A stretch of 64,000 nt of DNA from Chitinophaga sp. HK235 (GCF_018255755.1 NZ_CP073766.1:3038001-3102000); one strand, 5' to 3'; shown: positions 8,796-17,673, counted from the stretch's first letter. Numbers and translations are program-made. Notes: a model not told the origin generated them from the sequence alone.

Positions 8796-9140
8796 ATGAA
8801 CATCACGAACATTTTACTGATGGGACCGGCACAAGGTGGTGCACAAGGCGGTAGCCCAATGGTTTCTATCCTGTTTTTTGGCGGTATGATCCTGGTTATG
8901 TGGCTCTTTATGATCCGTCCTCAAACCAAAAAAGCCAAACTCCAGAAACAATTCATAGACAACCTCAAAGAGGGCGACAAAATTGTTACGATCGCCGGTA
9001 TTCATGGTAAAGTGAAAAAAATAAACGATAACAATACCATTCTGATTGAAGTAGCCCCAGGCACCAACTTCACCATCGAACGTTCTGCTATCAGCATGGA
9101 ATACACTTCCGCTCAGCAGAAACCGAACGAAACCAAATAA
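8796..9140 (+). CDS. yajC: Preprotein translocase subunit YajC
   Basis: A small inner-membrane accessory subunit of the SecDF-YajC complex that assists Sec-dependent export. The 114-residue protein has one membrane segment (MVSILFFGGMILVMWLFMI, about residues 22-40), the family signature RPQTKKAKLQKQFIDNLKEGDKIVTIAGIHG, and a basic cytoplasmic tail. A glycine- and alanine-rich stretch precedes the membrane helix, as is common in Bacteroidota. It ends the nusB run and is followed by a terminator. secDF itself is encoded about 1.2 kb away on the opposite strand. Confidence 0.95.
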   Translation: MNITNILLMGPAQGGAQGGSPMVSILFFGGMILVMWLFMIRPQTKKAKLQKQFIDNLKEGDKIVTIAGIHGKVKKINDNNTILIEVAPGTNFTIERSAISMEYTSAQQKPNETK

Positions 9141-9164
9141 TACAGACCACACTGTATATAAAAG

Positions 9165-9192
9165 ATCCCGGCCATTACGTCCGGGATTTTTT
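9165..9192 (+). terminator. Terminator after yajC
   Basis: An ATCCCGG/CCGGGAT stem with a nine-base loop is followed by a run of six T on the plus strand. Confidence 0.8.
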
Positions 9193-9233
9193 ATATACTT
9201 AGGTTTTAATTGTTGAATCAAGTACCCGGATTT

Positions 9234-9833
9234 ATGTTAAAGGTAGGAATCACCGGTGGTATCGGTTCCGGTAAAAGCACCGTCAGCAGAATATTTGAAT
9301 TACTCGGCGTCCCTGTGTATTATGCAGATGACCGTGCCAAAGACATCCTGGTAAGGGACCAGGAGCTGGCAGAAGCCGTGCGCACGCACTTCGGCAAGGA
9401 AGTATATGACGATAACGGTGCCCTTAACCGCAAATACCTGGGCAACATCGTTTTCAACGACAAAAACAAACTCGCCCTGCTCAACTCCCTGGTACACCCC
9501 GCCACTATCCGGGATTCCAATATCTGGGCCAGCCAGCAAACCACCCCTTACGTACTCAAGGAAGCCGCCCTCCTCTTTGAAACCGAGTCTTTCCATCACC
9601 TCGACAAAATCATCGGCGTATACGCCCCTCAGCCCCTGCGCATACTCCGTGTCATCAAACGCGATAAGGTTACCCGGGATGAAGTACTGGCACGGATGCA
9701 TAAACAAATCGACGAAAGGATCAAAATGCGTTTGTGCGACTACGTTATCCATAACGACGAACAACAGCTGGTCATCCCACAGGTACTGGCCCTTCACGAA
9801 ACCCTGCTTCAACTGGCAGCTACCACTGTCTGA
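9234..9833 (+). CDS. coaE: Dephospho-CoA kinase
   Basis: It catalyses the last step of coenzyme A synthesis, phosphorylating the 3'-hydroxyl of dephospho-CoA with ATP. The P-loop GITGGIGSGKST lies at residues 5-16. DDRAKDIL, LNSLVHPATIRD and KEAALLFETESFHHLDKII are typical of CoaE, and the C-terminal RMKQIDERIKMRLCDYVIHND-type lid region is also recognisable. I start at the ATG at 9234 (199 residues); an in-frame TTG at 9210 would add eight residues before the usual MLKVGITGG start. It stands alone after the yajC terminator. Confidence 0.96.
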   Translation: MLKVGITGGIGSGKSTVSRIFELLGVPVYYADDRAKDILVRDQELAEAVRTHFGKEVYDDNGALNRKYLGNIVFNDKNKLALLNSLVHPATIRDSNIWASQQTTPYVLKEAALLFETESFHHLDKIIGVYAPQPLRILRVIKRDKVTRDEVLARMHKQIDERIKMRLCDYVIHNDEQQLVIPQVLALHETLLQLAATTV

Positions 9834-9879
9834 GGTTACCTTCCGGATACCACTCCTCCCCGATCCTGCGTCATTTCCC

Positions 9880-9887
9880 TACCTTTG
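9880..9887 (+). promoter_or_regulatory. Probable promoter of the IscA-like gene
   Basis: TACCTTTG matches the -7 consensus TAnnTTTG and lies 16 bases before the start codon at 9904, so the leader would be very short. Confidence 0.5.
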
Positions 9888-9903
9888 CGGAAAATAAAGG
9901 ATT

Positions 9904-10203
9904 ATGGCCACTGGATTTACTGCCCCCGTACAACTGACCAACAATGCTGCCGCTGTACTGAAAAAACTGCTACAGGGGGATGTGGAAGCGCCCTATCTGC
10001 GCATCGGCATAAAAGGCGGGGGATGTTCCGGCATGTCGTTCATGCTGGGATTTGATGCCCGCCATGAAGATGACGACCTCTTCGATATCGATGGTATTCC
10101 TGTGATCATCAAAAAAGCCCATGGCATGTACCTCGTAGGCATGGAAGTGGATTACCAGGACAATACCGGCGCCAGCGGATTTGTATTCAACAAATCACTT
10201 TAA
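9904..10203 (+). CDS. IscA/HesB-like protein lacking the C-terminal CGC cysteines
   Basis: A 99-residue protein of the HesB/IscA (A-type iron-sulfur carrier) family: APVQLTNNAAAVLKKLL, then YLRIGIKGGGCSGMSFMLGFD and a C-terminal DNTGASGFVFNKSL. A-type carriers normally bind iron or an Fe-S cluster with three cysteines, one in GGCSG and two in a terminal CGCG motif. Here only Cys41 is present and the protein stops at the point where the CGC motif would begin. The stop codon is in a clean frame, so I see no obvious frameshift. It may be a degenerate or alternative A-type protein, or it may form a dimer site with Cys41. It has its own promoter. Confidence 0.85.
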   Translation: MATGFTAPVQLTNNAAAVLKKLLQGDVEAPYLRIGIKGGGCSGMSFMLGFDARHEDDDLFDIDGIPVIIKKAHGMYLVGMEVDYQDNTGASGFVFNKSL

Positions 10204-10264
10204 TTCTCCCCACACTCCTTTACCATTCCCCTCCTCCCGGCATTACTGTTACATTTAACCGCAT

Positions 10265-10293
10265 AAAAAAGGGGCTGACCAGTGGTCAGCCCC
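10265..10293 (-). terminator. Terminator after secDF (GGGCTGACC hairpin)
   Basis: A GGGGCTGACC/GGTCAGCCCC stem with a three-base loop is followed on the minus strand by six T and ATGC. It resembles the hairpins at 28801 and 48303 in both stem and flanks. Confidence 0.85.
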
Positions 10294-10323
10294 TATCAAA
10301 CATATTCTTCAGCTATCCCTTAC

Positions 10324-13300
10324 TTATTTTTCAGCAGGTGTTGCTTTTTTAGTAGTAACAGCGATAGCATCGCCTTCGTTGGACAGCTGGTTTTTCTTGT
10401 CGAAGTCTACCAGTACTGGTGCAGCTACGAAGATAGAAGAGTAAGTACCGGTGAGTACACCTATCAGCATAGCGAAGGCGAAACCGCGGGTTACTTCACC
10501 ACCAAAGATGAACAACACCAGGATGGTCAGGAACACAGTCAGAGACGTCATGATGGTACGGCTCAGGGTATCGTTGATCGCTTTGTTGATCACAGTATCC
10601 CTGTCTTTACCATGAGCACCGGTTCTGAAGTATTCACGGATCCTGTCGAATACGATCACGGTATCGTTCATGGAGAAACCGATCACGGTCAGGATTGCAG
10701 CGATAAAGTGCTGGTCGATTTCCAGGGTGAAAGGAACGATGTCCTTAAACCAGGAGAACACAGCCAGGGTGAGCAATACGTCGTGCAGCAGGGAGAAGAT
10801 AGTACCGATAGAGTACTGCCATTTGCTGAAACGGATCAGGATATACACGAAGATCACCAGGATAGACAGTACGGTAGCTTTTACCGCTCCGGCGCGCAGG
10901 TCATCGGAGATGGTAGGCGACACTGTCTGGGAACCAATTACGTAGCGGGTGTTGAACACATCCTGTGTAACGGAAGCTTCGTAGTAAGGCTTCAGACCGT
11001 GGTACAGTTTGGTGATAACTTCCTGATCAACCGCCAGACTCTGCTGCTCAATTTTATAAGCAGTAGTGATGTTCAGCTGGTTGGTGTTACCAATAGTTTT
11101 TACAAATACTTCGCTTTCAAATTCTTTCTTCAGCACGTCAGCTACTTCCTGTCTGTTCATCGGTTTTTCGAAGCGAACAGTGAAGCTGCGACCACCGGAG
11201 AAGTCGATACCGTGGTCGAAACCATGGAAGAAGGAAGACACACCCGCAACCATTACGACAGCGGAGATGATGTAAGCATATTTACGTTTACCAACGAAGT
11301 CGAAGGCAGCGTGTTTAAATACTTTGCGGGAAATAGGCGTAAAGTATTCGAAGTGTCTCTTTTTGTTGGTCCACCAGTCGGTTACCATACGGGATACTAG
11401 GATACCGCAGAACAGGGACAGGAGCAAGCCGATGATCTGGGTGGTGGCGAAGCCGAGTACAGGACCTAAACCGAAGTAGAACAGGATAAATGCAGTGAGC
11501 AGGGAAGTAACGTGACCGTCGAGTACAGGAGCATAAGAGCGTTTGTAACCGAGGGAGATCGCGTCAGGGTAAGACTTGCCATGCGTGAGTTCGTCCTTGA
11601 TCCTTTCGAAGATGATTACGTTGGTGTCCACAGCCATACCGATGGTCAGTACCAGACCTGCGATACCAGCCATGGTGAGGGTAGCACCCAGGGATGCCAG
11701 GATACCGAAGGTAAACAGCAGGTTGAGGACCAGAGCGATATTAGCTACCCAGCCGGCGCTGTTGTAGTACACCAGCATGAGTACGAAGATGATCACGAAG
11801 GAGATCATGAAAGATTTACCACCAGCGGCGATAGATTCAGCACCGAGGGTAGGTCCTACGATCTGTTCCTGTACGATGCGTGCAGGGGCAGGCATTTTAC
11901 CGGATTTCAGGATATTGGCCAGGTCATTCGCTTCTTCGATGGTAAAGCTACCACTGATAGAAGAACGGCCACCGGCGATTTCACCCTGGATAGACGGAGC
12001 AGAGTAAACGATATTATCGAGTACTACAGCTACGAAGTTCAGTGTAGAAGGATCTTTCGGGTTGGAAGGAGCCAGTTCACCGGTCAGTTTTTTCCACTCA
12101 TGGGCACCGATGTTGTCCATGGTCATGCTGATTTCCGGCTGGTTGTTCTGGTCCATGTCCTGGCGTGCGTCTACGATCCTTTCGCCACCTACACGGGGAG
12201 CAGGGTTCGCAGGGTTTACCTTCAGCACGTATACAGACAGCGGGCCGTATTTGTCTTCCTTGTTTTCAGGACCGAAAGCGAATACCGCATCTTTAGGCAG
12301 GATGGCCTGAACAGCAGGCATTTGCAGGTACTGACGGAAGGTGGCAGTATCTTTAGGCAGGATACGACCGATGGAAGGGCTGGGGATCAGCGTTCCGGAC
12401 TGCGGGTCGATCATTGGGAACAGTACAGTGAACAGCGGATTTTGTTTGCGTTGTTCATTGAGGAGTTCTTCTTTGTTTGCTTTACTGCTGTCTTTTACGG
12501 TTTTGCCGGTATCTTTTTTAGCCAGGTAGTCGCTCAGTTTACCTTCCTTGGTGGTATCAGCAGGGTTGGCAGCGGCAGTGGCATTAGTAGTGTCAGGAGT
12601 AGCTGGTTTTGCAGCAGCGCCACCGTGTGCGTTCCTGATGGCTTCGTTCATTGGATTCAGCACATTCTGGAAGAAGTCTGGGCTGTTTTTGTAAACTTCC
12701 CTGAATTCCAGGTTGGCGGTAGCCTGCAGGTATTTGCGTACGCGTTCTGCATTGTCAACGCCGGCCAGTTCCACGGAGATCAGACCTTTATTCTCGTCCA
12801 GGCTGATATTGGGCTGGGCCACACCGAATTTGTCGATACGTTTTTGCAGTACGATGTAGGTGTTTTTGATGGCAGCACGGGATTCTTTACGAATCATGTC
12901 CAGCACCTGCTGGTTGGAGGAATTAAAGTTGATATCTTTCTGGTAGGCGTTAGCGAAGATAGTTGCCAGACGGCCCTGAGGAGCCACTTCAGCGTAAGTT
13001 TGCCCGAACAAAGTAACAAAATCAGCCTGGTTAGTCTTTTTGCGTTCTTCAGCCAGGTCCAGCGCTTTGTTAAAAGCGGGATCCTTGGACTGTCCGGAAA
13101 GGGCGCGGATCACATCTTCCACACTCACTTCCAGCACTACGTTCATACCACCTACGAGGTCGAGGCCGAGATTCAACTCTTTTTCTTTGGCCTTGTTGTA
13201 GGTAACGTACCATGGAAACCCGGCAATCTGTTTATTGCTGGTGCTGTCCACGATCTCTTGTCTTCTTTGTTTAATGAATCCTTTCAGCGTGTCTGAGTAA

Positions 13301-13488
13301 AACGCCTGCAGTTCTTTACTTGCAGGGTATTTCTGCTCAGGGGTAGGGAATTGTTTGGAGACATCGGTCTCAGCCTTCTGCTCGATCTTCTTCTCATAGT
13401 TCCGCACCAAAAACGTGAAGGACAGTTGATACAAAGAGATAAGGATCAGTGCGATGGCAAAAAATCTTACCAGTCCTTTTAGTTGCAT
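10324..13488 (-). CDS. secDF: Fused protein translocase subunit SecDF
   Basis: An inner-membrane RND-type protein that uses the proton gradient to help pull Sec substrates across the membrane. SecD and SecF are fused in one 1054-residue chain, as usual in Bacteroidota. The SecD part has LNLGLDLVGGMNVVLEV, a long periplasmic P1 region containing an alanine-, threonine- and lysine-rich insert near residues 300-345, and GLVLTIGMAVDTNVIIFERIKDEL. The SecF part has HGIDFSGGRSFTVRFEK and TVIGFSMNDTVIVFDRIRE. I start at the ATG at 13488. An in-frame ATG 15 codons upstream (13533) overlaps the likely promoter (13531-13538) and gives a poorer N-terminus. A terminator follows. Confidence 0.96.
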   Translation of the reverse strand: MQLKGLVRFFAIALILISLYQLSFTFLVRNYEKKIEQKAETDVSKQFPTPEQKYPASKELQAFYSDTLKGFIKQRRQEIVDSTSNKQIAGFPWYVTYNKAKEKELNLGLDLVGGMNVVLEVSVEDVIRALSGQSKDPAFNKALDLAEERKKTNQADFVTLFGQTYAEVAPQGRLATIFANAYQKDINFNSSNQQVLDMIRKESRAAIKNTYIVLQKRIDKFGVAQPNISLDENKGLISVELAGVDNAERVRKYLQATANLEFREVYKNSPDFFQNVLNPMNEAIRNAHGGAAAKPATPDTTNATAAANPADTTKEGKLSDYLAKKDTGKTVKDSSKANKEELLNEQRKQNPLFTVLFPMIDPQSGTLIPSPSIGRILPKDTATFRQYLQMPAVQAILPKDAVFAFGPENKEDKYGPLSVYVLKVNPANPAPRVGGERIVDARQDMDQNNQPEISMTMDNIGAHEWKKLTGELAPSNPKDPSTLNFVAVVLDNIVYSAPSIQGEIAGGRSSISGSFTIEEANDLANILKSGKMPAPARIVQEQIVGPTLGAESIAAGGKSFMISFVIIFVLMLVYYNSAGWVANIALVLNLLFTFGILASLGATLTMAGIAGLVLTIGMAVDTNVIIFERIKDELTHGKSYPDAISLGYKRSYAPVLDGHVTSLLTAFILFYFGLGPVLGFATTQIIGLLLSLFCGILVSRMVTDWWTNKKRHFEYFTPISRKVFKHAAFDFVGKRKYAYIISAVVMVAGVSSFFHGFDHGIDFSGGRSFTVRFEKPMNRQEVADVLKKEFESEVFVKTIGNTNQLNITTAYKIEQQSLAVDQEVITKLYHGLKPYYEASVTQDVFNTRYVIGSQTVSPTISDDLRAGAVKATVLSILVIFVYILIRFSKWQYSIGTIFSLLHDVLLTLAVFSWFKDIVPFTLEIDQHFIAAILTVIGFSMNDTVIVFDRIREYFRTGAHGKDRDTVINKAINDTLSRTIMTSLTVFLTILVLFIFGGEVTRGFAFAMLIGVLTGTYSSIFVAAPVLVDFDKKNQLSNEGDAIAVTTKKATPAEK

Positions 13489-13530
13489 GTTGTTTGTTTC
13501 GGGTTTATAATAAAAAATTTTTAAGAGTTG

Positions 13531-13538
13531 CAAAGATA
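13531..13538 (-). promoter_or_regulatory. Probable secDF promoter (-7 box)
   Basis: The minus strand reads TATCTTTG, matching TAnnTTTG, 42 bases before the chosen secDF start codon. It supports the shorter secDF start. Confidence 0.5.
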
Positions 13539-13668
13539 GAATTTAAATTGATATATTAAAGCCCTTGTTAAAAGAGGCGCAAAATCAATATGTGATTGAC
13601 TTTACGGGCTTGGTGACACCCTTTTTTTCTAAATCTGCGATCCTGGTTTTTTACTGTTTTTAAGAATA

Positions 13669-13676
13669 TATCTTTG
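13669..13676 (+). promoter_or_regulatory. Probable promoter of the beta-lactamase-fold gene
   Basis: TATCTTTG matches the -7 consensus, with TTTT 18 bases upstream as a weak -33 box. The ATG follows 28 bases after it, leaving no room for an upstream signal-peptide exon. Confidence 0.5.
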
Positions 13677-13704
13677 CTTTACACTCAGTAATACCGACAA
13701 ATAT

Positions 13705-14919
13705 ATGCAAACCCAACATTATCCGACAAGAGATAATTTCCTTTTGGCTTTGCTGAAAAGTCAGAAAGGCCCTGTGGCCAAGGTATTCAGGGATGCTACC
13801 GGTCACCGGCTGCAGATTCTTTACACCCGTATAGACCGGGATGAGCTGCAAAGGCCGCATTTTACTGATTTCCACTATGGTATAGGCCAGCCATGTTATT
13901 GTTATCCGGCATCTACGGTCAAGCTCCCTGCGGCACTGCTGGCACTGGAAAAGCTGAACGATCTCCGTATCCCGGGGCTGGACCGTCATACGGCCATGTT
14001 CACCCGGCCGTTGCCAGGGATTAATCCCGGAGTGCTGCACGACTATTCTGCAGCAGGCAAGCTACCATCGATATCTCATTATATCAAAAAAATTTTTTTG
14101 GTCAGCGACAACGACGCCTTTAACAGGCTGTATGAATTTATAGGTCAGGAGCCCTTTAACAGGCGTCTGTGGGAGCTGGGATATACCGGCACAGAGATAC
14201 GGCACCGGGTAGGTCTCCCCCTTCACATAGCGGCCAATATGCATACCAACGGTGTCTATTTCCAGACTGAGAAGAAGTTGCTGTACGATCAGCCCGATAT
14301 GGTAAGCAGTCTCCGCTTTACTCCGCGTCACGACCTCGCCGGTGAACAGCATATCAACCATCAAGGGAAAGTGGAAAAAAGCCCTATGGACTTCTCCCAC
14401 CGCAACAGATTACCGCTGGCCGAGCTTCACTGCATGATGCAGCAGTTATTTTTTCCGGAAACTGTAACAAATCCTCTCAAGCTCCGTTTAACGGATAATG
14501 ATTACAGTTTTTTGTATCGTTGTATGTCCCAATACCCTGGAGAATCAACAGATCCGGTGTATGACCCGGGGCAGTATCATCCGGCATATGTGAAATTTCT
14601 GCTTTTTGGCGGACAACGTACAGCACATATACCCGACCATATCAGAATTTTCAACAAACCGGGATGGGCCTACGGTTTTTTGACAGATACGGCGTATATA
14701 GCGGACTATGCCAATCATGTGGAGTTCCTGCTCTCTGTTAGCCTTCTGGTGAACAAAAACGGGATTCTGGGAGATGACCAGCAATCATTTGAAGAAACAG
14801 GTAAACCTTTTCTGAAGGCCATCGGTGAACTGATATATGAAGAAGAATTACAACGAAAAAAAATGAATCAACCAGACCTGAGCCGCTTCAGGAAACATAG
14901 TGGAACACAAATTTTATAA
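13705..14919 (+). CDS. Class A beta-lactamase-fold serine hydrolase without a signal peptide
   Basis: A 404-residue protein with the three motifs of penicillin-recognising serine enzymes: Ser70-Thr-Val-Lys73 (SxxK), Ser134-Asp-Asn (SDN) and Lys318-Pro-Gly (in place of KTG). Known members are beta-lactamases and D-Ala-D-Ala enzymes acting in the periplasm. Here the N-terminus (MQTQHYPTRDNFLLALLKSQ) is polar and has no signal peptide or lipobox. There is no clear Omega-loop ExxxN, so beta-lactam hydrolysis is doubtful; a peptidase or esterase role is possible. The next gene, a DUF4397 lipoprotein, begins 27 bases after it, so they may form an operon. Function is not assigned. Confidence 0.75.
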   Translation: MQTQHYPTRDNFLLALLKSQKGPVAKVFRDATGHRLQILYTRIDRDELQRPHFTDFHYGIGQPCYCYPASTVKLPAALLALEKLNDLRIPGLDRHTAMFTRPLPGINPGVLHDYSAAGKLPSISHYIKKIFLVSDNDAFNRLYEFIGQEPFNRRLWELGYTGTEIRHRVGLPLHIAANMHTNGVYFQTEKKLLYDQPDMVSSLRFTPRHDLAGEQHINHQGKVEKSPMDFSHRNRLPLAELHCMMQQLFFPETVTNPLKLRLTDNDYSFLYRCMSQYPGESTDPVYDPGQYHPAYVKFLLFGGQRTAHIPDHIRIFNKPGWAYGFLTDTAYIADYANHVEFLLSVSLLVNKNGILGDDQQSFEETGKPFLKAIGELIYEEELQRKKMNQPDLSRFRKHSGTQIL

Positions 14920-14945
14920 AAAACATACTAAAAAACTGAGAGCTA

Positions 14946-15671
14946 ATGCTGATCAAAAAAAATCGCATATGGGCGGTAGCTGCCCTGCTAGGAGGAGTAA
15001 TCGGATTTTCATCCTGCCTGAAACAGAACGATGTCACTCCTCCACGGATGAATTACACCGCTGCTATCATTAACGGCGCTTACCTTCCCTCCAGCCTGGA
15101 CATCTTCAACAACAACGGCAAGATGAATACAGGTCCTTACAAAACCGGCAGTTCCGCTCCATTCCAGGATCAGCCCGGTGTACACACCTTCTCCTTCCGG
15201 AGAACCAACGGTATCGGACTGGACTCTGTAACTCAGCAATTTGACTCCACCAAGTTCTACACCATCATCACCTATAACGATGCCGCTAAAAACTTTGTGG
15301 CCAGGTACCAGGAGGAAAGTTTCGCCGGCCTGTCCAACAGCAAGGTGAACTTCCGCTTCCTTAACCTCAGTCCCAATGTAGGTCCGGTAGACCTGTACAT
15401 CAACAAGAAAAAGGTTGCCAGCAATCAGGCATTCGCGCCAAGCGCCCCCTGGAATGCTGATGATCCGTATAGTGGTATGGTGGAATATTATGTTACCCTG
15501 CCCGGAGAAACCACTCCGTTGGTAAAAGGTACTTCCCGCCAGGATGCCGGCGCTACACAAGTACCTTTCCAGGCCGGATATGCTTATACCATTTACCTGG
15601 CCGGCGCCAAAGACAGCACCGGTGACAACAAACTGCAGCTGTATTATCTGTCACATACTTCCAGCTACTAA
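14946..15671 (+). CDS. DUF4397 domain lipoprotein
   Basis: A 241-residue predicted lipoprotein: signal MLIKKNRIWAVAALLGGVIG with lipobox FSSC (Cys24). The body has an Ig-like repeat pattern of the DUF4397 type, with VNFRFLNLSPNVGPVDLYINKKKVASNQ and a C-terminal AGYAYTIYLAGAKDSTGDNKLQLYYL. The family occurs on the cell surface of Bacteroidota; its role is unknown. It is 27 bases after the beta-lactamase-fold gene and is followed by a strong bidirectional hairpin. Confidence 0.75.
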   Translation: MLIKKNRIWAVAALLGGVIGFSSCLKQNDVTPPRMNYTAAIINGAYLPSSLDIFNNNGKMNTGPYKTGSSAPFQDQPGVHTFSFRRTNGIGLDSVTQQFDSTKFYTIITYNDAAKNFVARYQEESFAGLSNSKVNFRFLNLSPNVGPVDLYINKKKVASNQAFAPSAPWNADDPYSGMVEYYVTLPGETTPLVKGTSRQDAGATQVPFQAGYAYTIYLAGAKDSTGDNKLQLYYLSHTSSY

Positions 15672-15697
15672 CATTTTCATACCATAAAACAGAAAGG

Positions 15698-15734
15698 CAA
15701 AGGAGCGAAGACCCGGGTGGTCTTCGCTCCTTTG
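15698..15734. terminator. GCGAAG-family hairpin after the DUF4397 gene
   Basis: A perfect 16-bp stem (CAAAGGAGCGAAGACC with its complement) has a five-base CGGGT loop. It is followed by TTTG rather than a clean T run. It probably ends transcription of the DUF4397 gene and belongs to a set of four hairpins sharing GCGAAG in the stem. Confidence 0.7.
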
Positions 15735-15818
15735 TTTGATCCCTGGCCATTTTCCTGTCCCCCGCACTCCTCCATGACTTTACGGGAACACTGTTACTGC
15801 TTTTCTAGTTTTTTTATG

Positions 15819-15826
15819 TAGGTTTG
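15819..15826 (+). promoter_or_regulatory. Probable promoter of the aminotransferase gene
   Basis: TAGGTTTG matches the -7 consensus TAnnTTTG, 24 bases before the ATG at 15851. An AT-rich stretch precedes it. Confidence 0.5.
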
Positions 15827-15850
15827 TTGCGGTCAATCCAATGATTAGAT

Positions 15851-17044
15851 ATGAATCAATTAGCAGAAAGGCTGTCACGGATTTCCGAGCCGCAAACAAT
15901 TAAAATGGCCAAATTAGGCCGAGAGCTGAAAGCACAGGGGATAGATATCGTAGACCTGAGTATTGGAGAACCTGATTTTGACACACCGGAACATATCCGG
16001 GAAGCCGCCAAAAAGGCCATTGATGAAGGGTTTACGCACTATACACCTGTAGCCGGTTATGCCGAAGTACGACAAGCCGTGGTGCACAAACTGAAACGTG
16101 ATAACGGGCTTGACTATACGCCGGAGCAGATTGTTGTTACCACCGGTGCCAAACAAAGCCTGGCCAACGCTGTACTGAGCATTGTGAATCCCGGTGATGA
16201 GGTAATTATCCCAACGCCTTACTGGGTGACCTATTCCGAGCAGGTAGCCCTGTGCCAGGGTGTGGTTGTATTTGTGCCCTGCAGTATTGAGAACAATTAC
16301 AAAATCACGCCGGAACAACTGGAAGCGGCCATCACGCCTAAATCCAGGCTGTTTATGTTCTCCTCCCCCTGCAACCCTACCGGTTCTGTATATTCAAAAG
16401 AAGAACTGGAAGGACTGGCAGCCGTATTTGCCAGACATCCGCAGATCTTTATCATCTCCGATGAGATTTATGAATATATCAACTACGTTGGCAAACATGA
16501 AAGTATTGCACAGTTCGGCGACCTGAAAAACCGTACTATCGTCATCAATGGCCTCAGTAAAGGTTTTGCCATGACCGGCTGGCGTCTTGGCTATCTGGCT
16601 GCTCCCCTGGAAATAGCCAAAGCCTGTGATAAAATACAGGCCCAGTTTACTTCCGCCACCTGCTCTATTACACAGCGTGCCGCCATCACCGCCCTTACCG
16701 GTGACCTGAGCACCGCAGAAGCCATGGTAGCTGAATTCAAAAAACGACGCGCCTTCATACATGAAGCACTGAAAAATATCCCGGGCATGAAAGTGAATGA
16801 CCCCGAAGGAGCCTTCTACATGTTCCCTGATATCAGTGCCTTCTTCAATAAATCTTATGAAGATACCCATATCAAAAATGCAGATGACCTCTGCATGTAC
16901 CTCCTGCACAAAGCAAATGTGTCTGTGGTGACTGGTTCCGCTTTCCAGCAGCCGGACTGCATTCGCCTCTCCTATGCCACCACCATGGCTAACCTGGAGA
17001 AAGGCGCTGCCAGGATAAAAGAATGGTTGGGCAAATTGAAATAA
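15851..17044 (+). CDS. Pyridoxal-phosphate aminotransferase, class I (aspartate aminotransferase-like)
   Basis: A 397-residue fold-type I aminotransferase in the aspartate aminotransferase Ib group. The N-terminus RLSRISEPQTIKMAKLGRELKAQG and DLSIGEPDFDTPEHI are typical. The cofactor lysine lies in NGLSKGFAMTGWRLGYLA, and SSPCNPTGSVYS is the expected substrate-binding loop. It is most likely aspartate:2-oxoglutarate aminotransferase in the cytoplasm, but the exact amino-acid preference (aspartate, prephenate or other) cannot be told from motifs alone. It is monocistronic, followed by an ATTACGAATTACG inverted repeat. Confidence 0.93.
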   Translation: MNQLAERLSRISEPQTIKMAKLGRELKAQGIDIVDLSIGEPDFDTPEHIREAAKKAIDEGFTHYTPVAGYAEVRQAVVHKLKRDNGLDYTPEQIVVTTGAKQSLANAVLSIVNPGDEVIIPTPYWVTYSEQVALCQGVVVFVPCSIENNYKITPEQLEAAITPKSRLFMFSSPCNPTGSVYSKEELEGLAAVFARHPQIFIISDEIYEYINYVGKHESIAQFGDLKNRTIVINGLSKGFAMTGWRLGYLAAPLEIAKACDKIQAQFTSATCSITQRAAITALTGDLSTAEAMVAEFKKRRAFIHEALKNIPGMKVNDPEGAFYMFPDISAFFNKSYEDTHIKNADDLCMYLLHKANVSVVTGSAFQQPDCIRLSYATTMANLEKGAARIKEWLGKLK

Positions 17045-17050
17045 TTACGG

Positions 17051-17104
17051 ATTACGAATTACGGATTGAGTGAATCATTGCCACTTCAATTCGTAATTCG
17101 TAAT
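17051..17104. repeat. ATTACGAATTACG inverted repeat, copy A
   Basis: A 19-base arm (ATTACGAATTACGGATTGA, 17051-17069) is complementary, with one mismatch, to 17086-17104. It lies between the aminotransferase stop and the next promoter. Related copies occur at 20230 and 45573, and looser ones at 30310 and 39470. Confidence 0.75.
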
Positions 17105-17124
17105 CATAACAAATTTATTTTATA

Positions 17125-17132
17125 TACATTTG
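17125..17132 (+). promoter_or_regulatory. Probable promoter of the membrane-anchored hypothetical gene
   Basis: TACATTTG is a full match to TAnnTTTG, 22 bases before the ATG at 17155. Confidence 0.5.
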
Positions 17133-17154
17133 CGCTTCAAAACGTTCCGATAAG

Positions 17155-17673
17155 ATGAATTCCCAACAGCTGTTGTATCTGGCACTTGCCATCGGCGCCT
17201 GCGCCGTTGTATACATGACCGTCCGTGATTTGTTCAAGAAAAAAAAGGAAGCACCTGCAGAAGACAAACCTTCTCCTGTGAACCAGGCCGTGTTACCACT
17301 TCAATTACAGGCCTATGAAAGACTTGCGCTGTATGTAGACCGTATCACGCCACAAAGCCTGATAGGACGCATCTATCAGCCAGGCATCAGCGCCGTGGAC
17401 ATGCAGATATCCATGGTACAGAGCATCAAAACGGAATATGAACACAATATCACCCAGCAGATCTATGTATCAACCATGACCTGGGAAGCTGTAAAAACGC
17501 TGAAAGAACAAACCATCTCCGTTATCAATCAGGTAGCGATTCAGTTGCCACCCGATGCACCCGCGCTGGAGCTCAACCGCCAGCTGCTGGAAGTGTTTAT
17601 GCAGGCCGGCGAATCTCCAGCAGAGCTGACTGCCCAGATCATCAATTCAGAAGCCAAGAAACTGATGAGATAA
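17155..17673 (+). CDS. Conserved membrane-anchored hypothetical protein
   Basis: A 172-residue protein with a single N-terminal membrane segment (LLYLALAIGACAVVYMTV, about residues 6-23), a basic KKKK stretch that would face the cytoplasm, then a soluble, mostly helical domain (LQLQAYERLALYVDRITPQSLIGRIY, ending INSEAKKLMR). I believe such proteins are conserved across Chitinophagaceae and related families, but I cannot give a function. It has its own promoter. Its TAA stop directly abuts the stop of the convergent M23 peptidase gene with no base between them. Confidence 0.7.
   Translation: MNSQQLLYLALAIGACAVVYMTVRDLFKKKKEAPAEDKPSPVNQAVLPLQLQAYERLALYVDRITPQSLIGRIYQPGISAVDMQISMVQSIKTEYEHNITQQIYVSTMTWEAVKTLKEQTISVINQVAIQLPPDAPALELNRQLLEVFMQAGESPAELTAQIINSEAKKLMR

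Noticed and set aside
10282..13296. Long plus-strand open frames opposite secDF
   Set aside because: They show no domain or signal and overlap conserved SecDF motifs completely.
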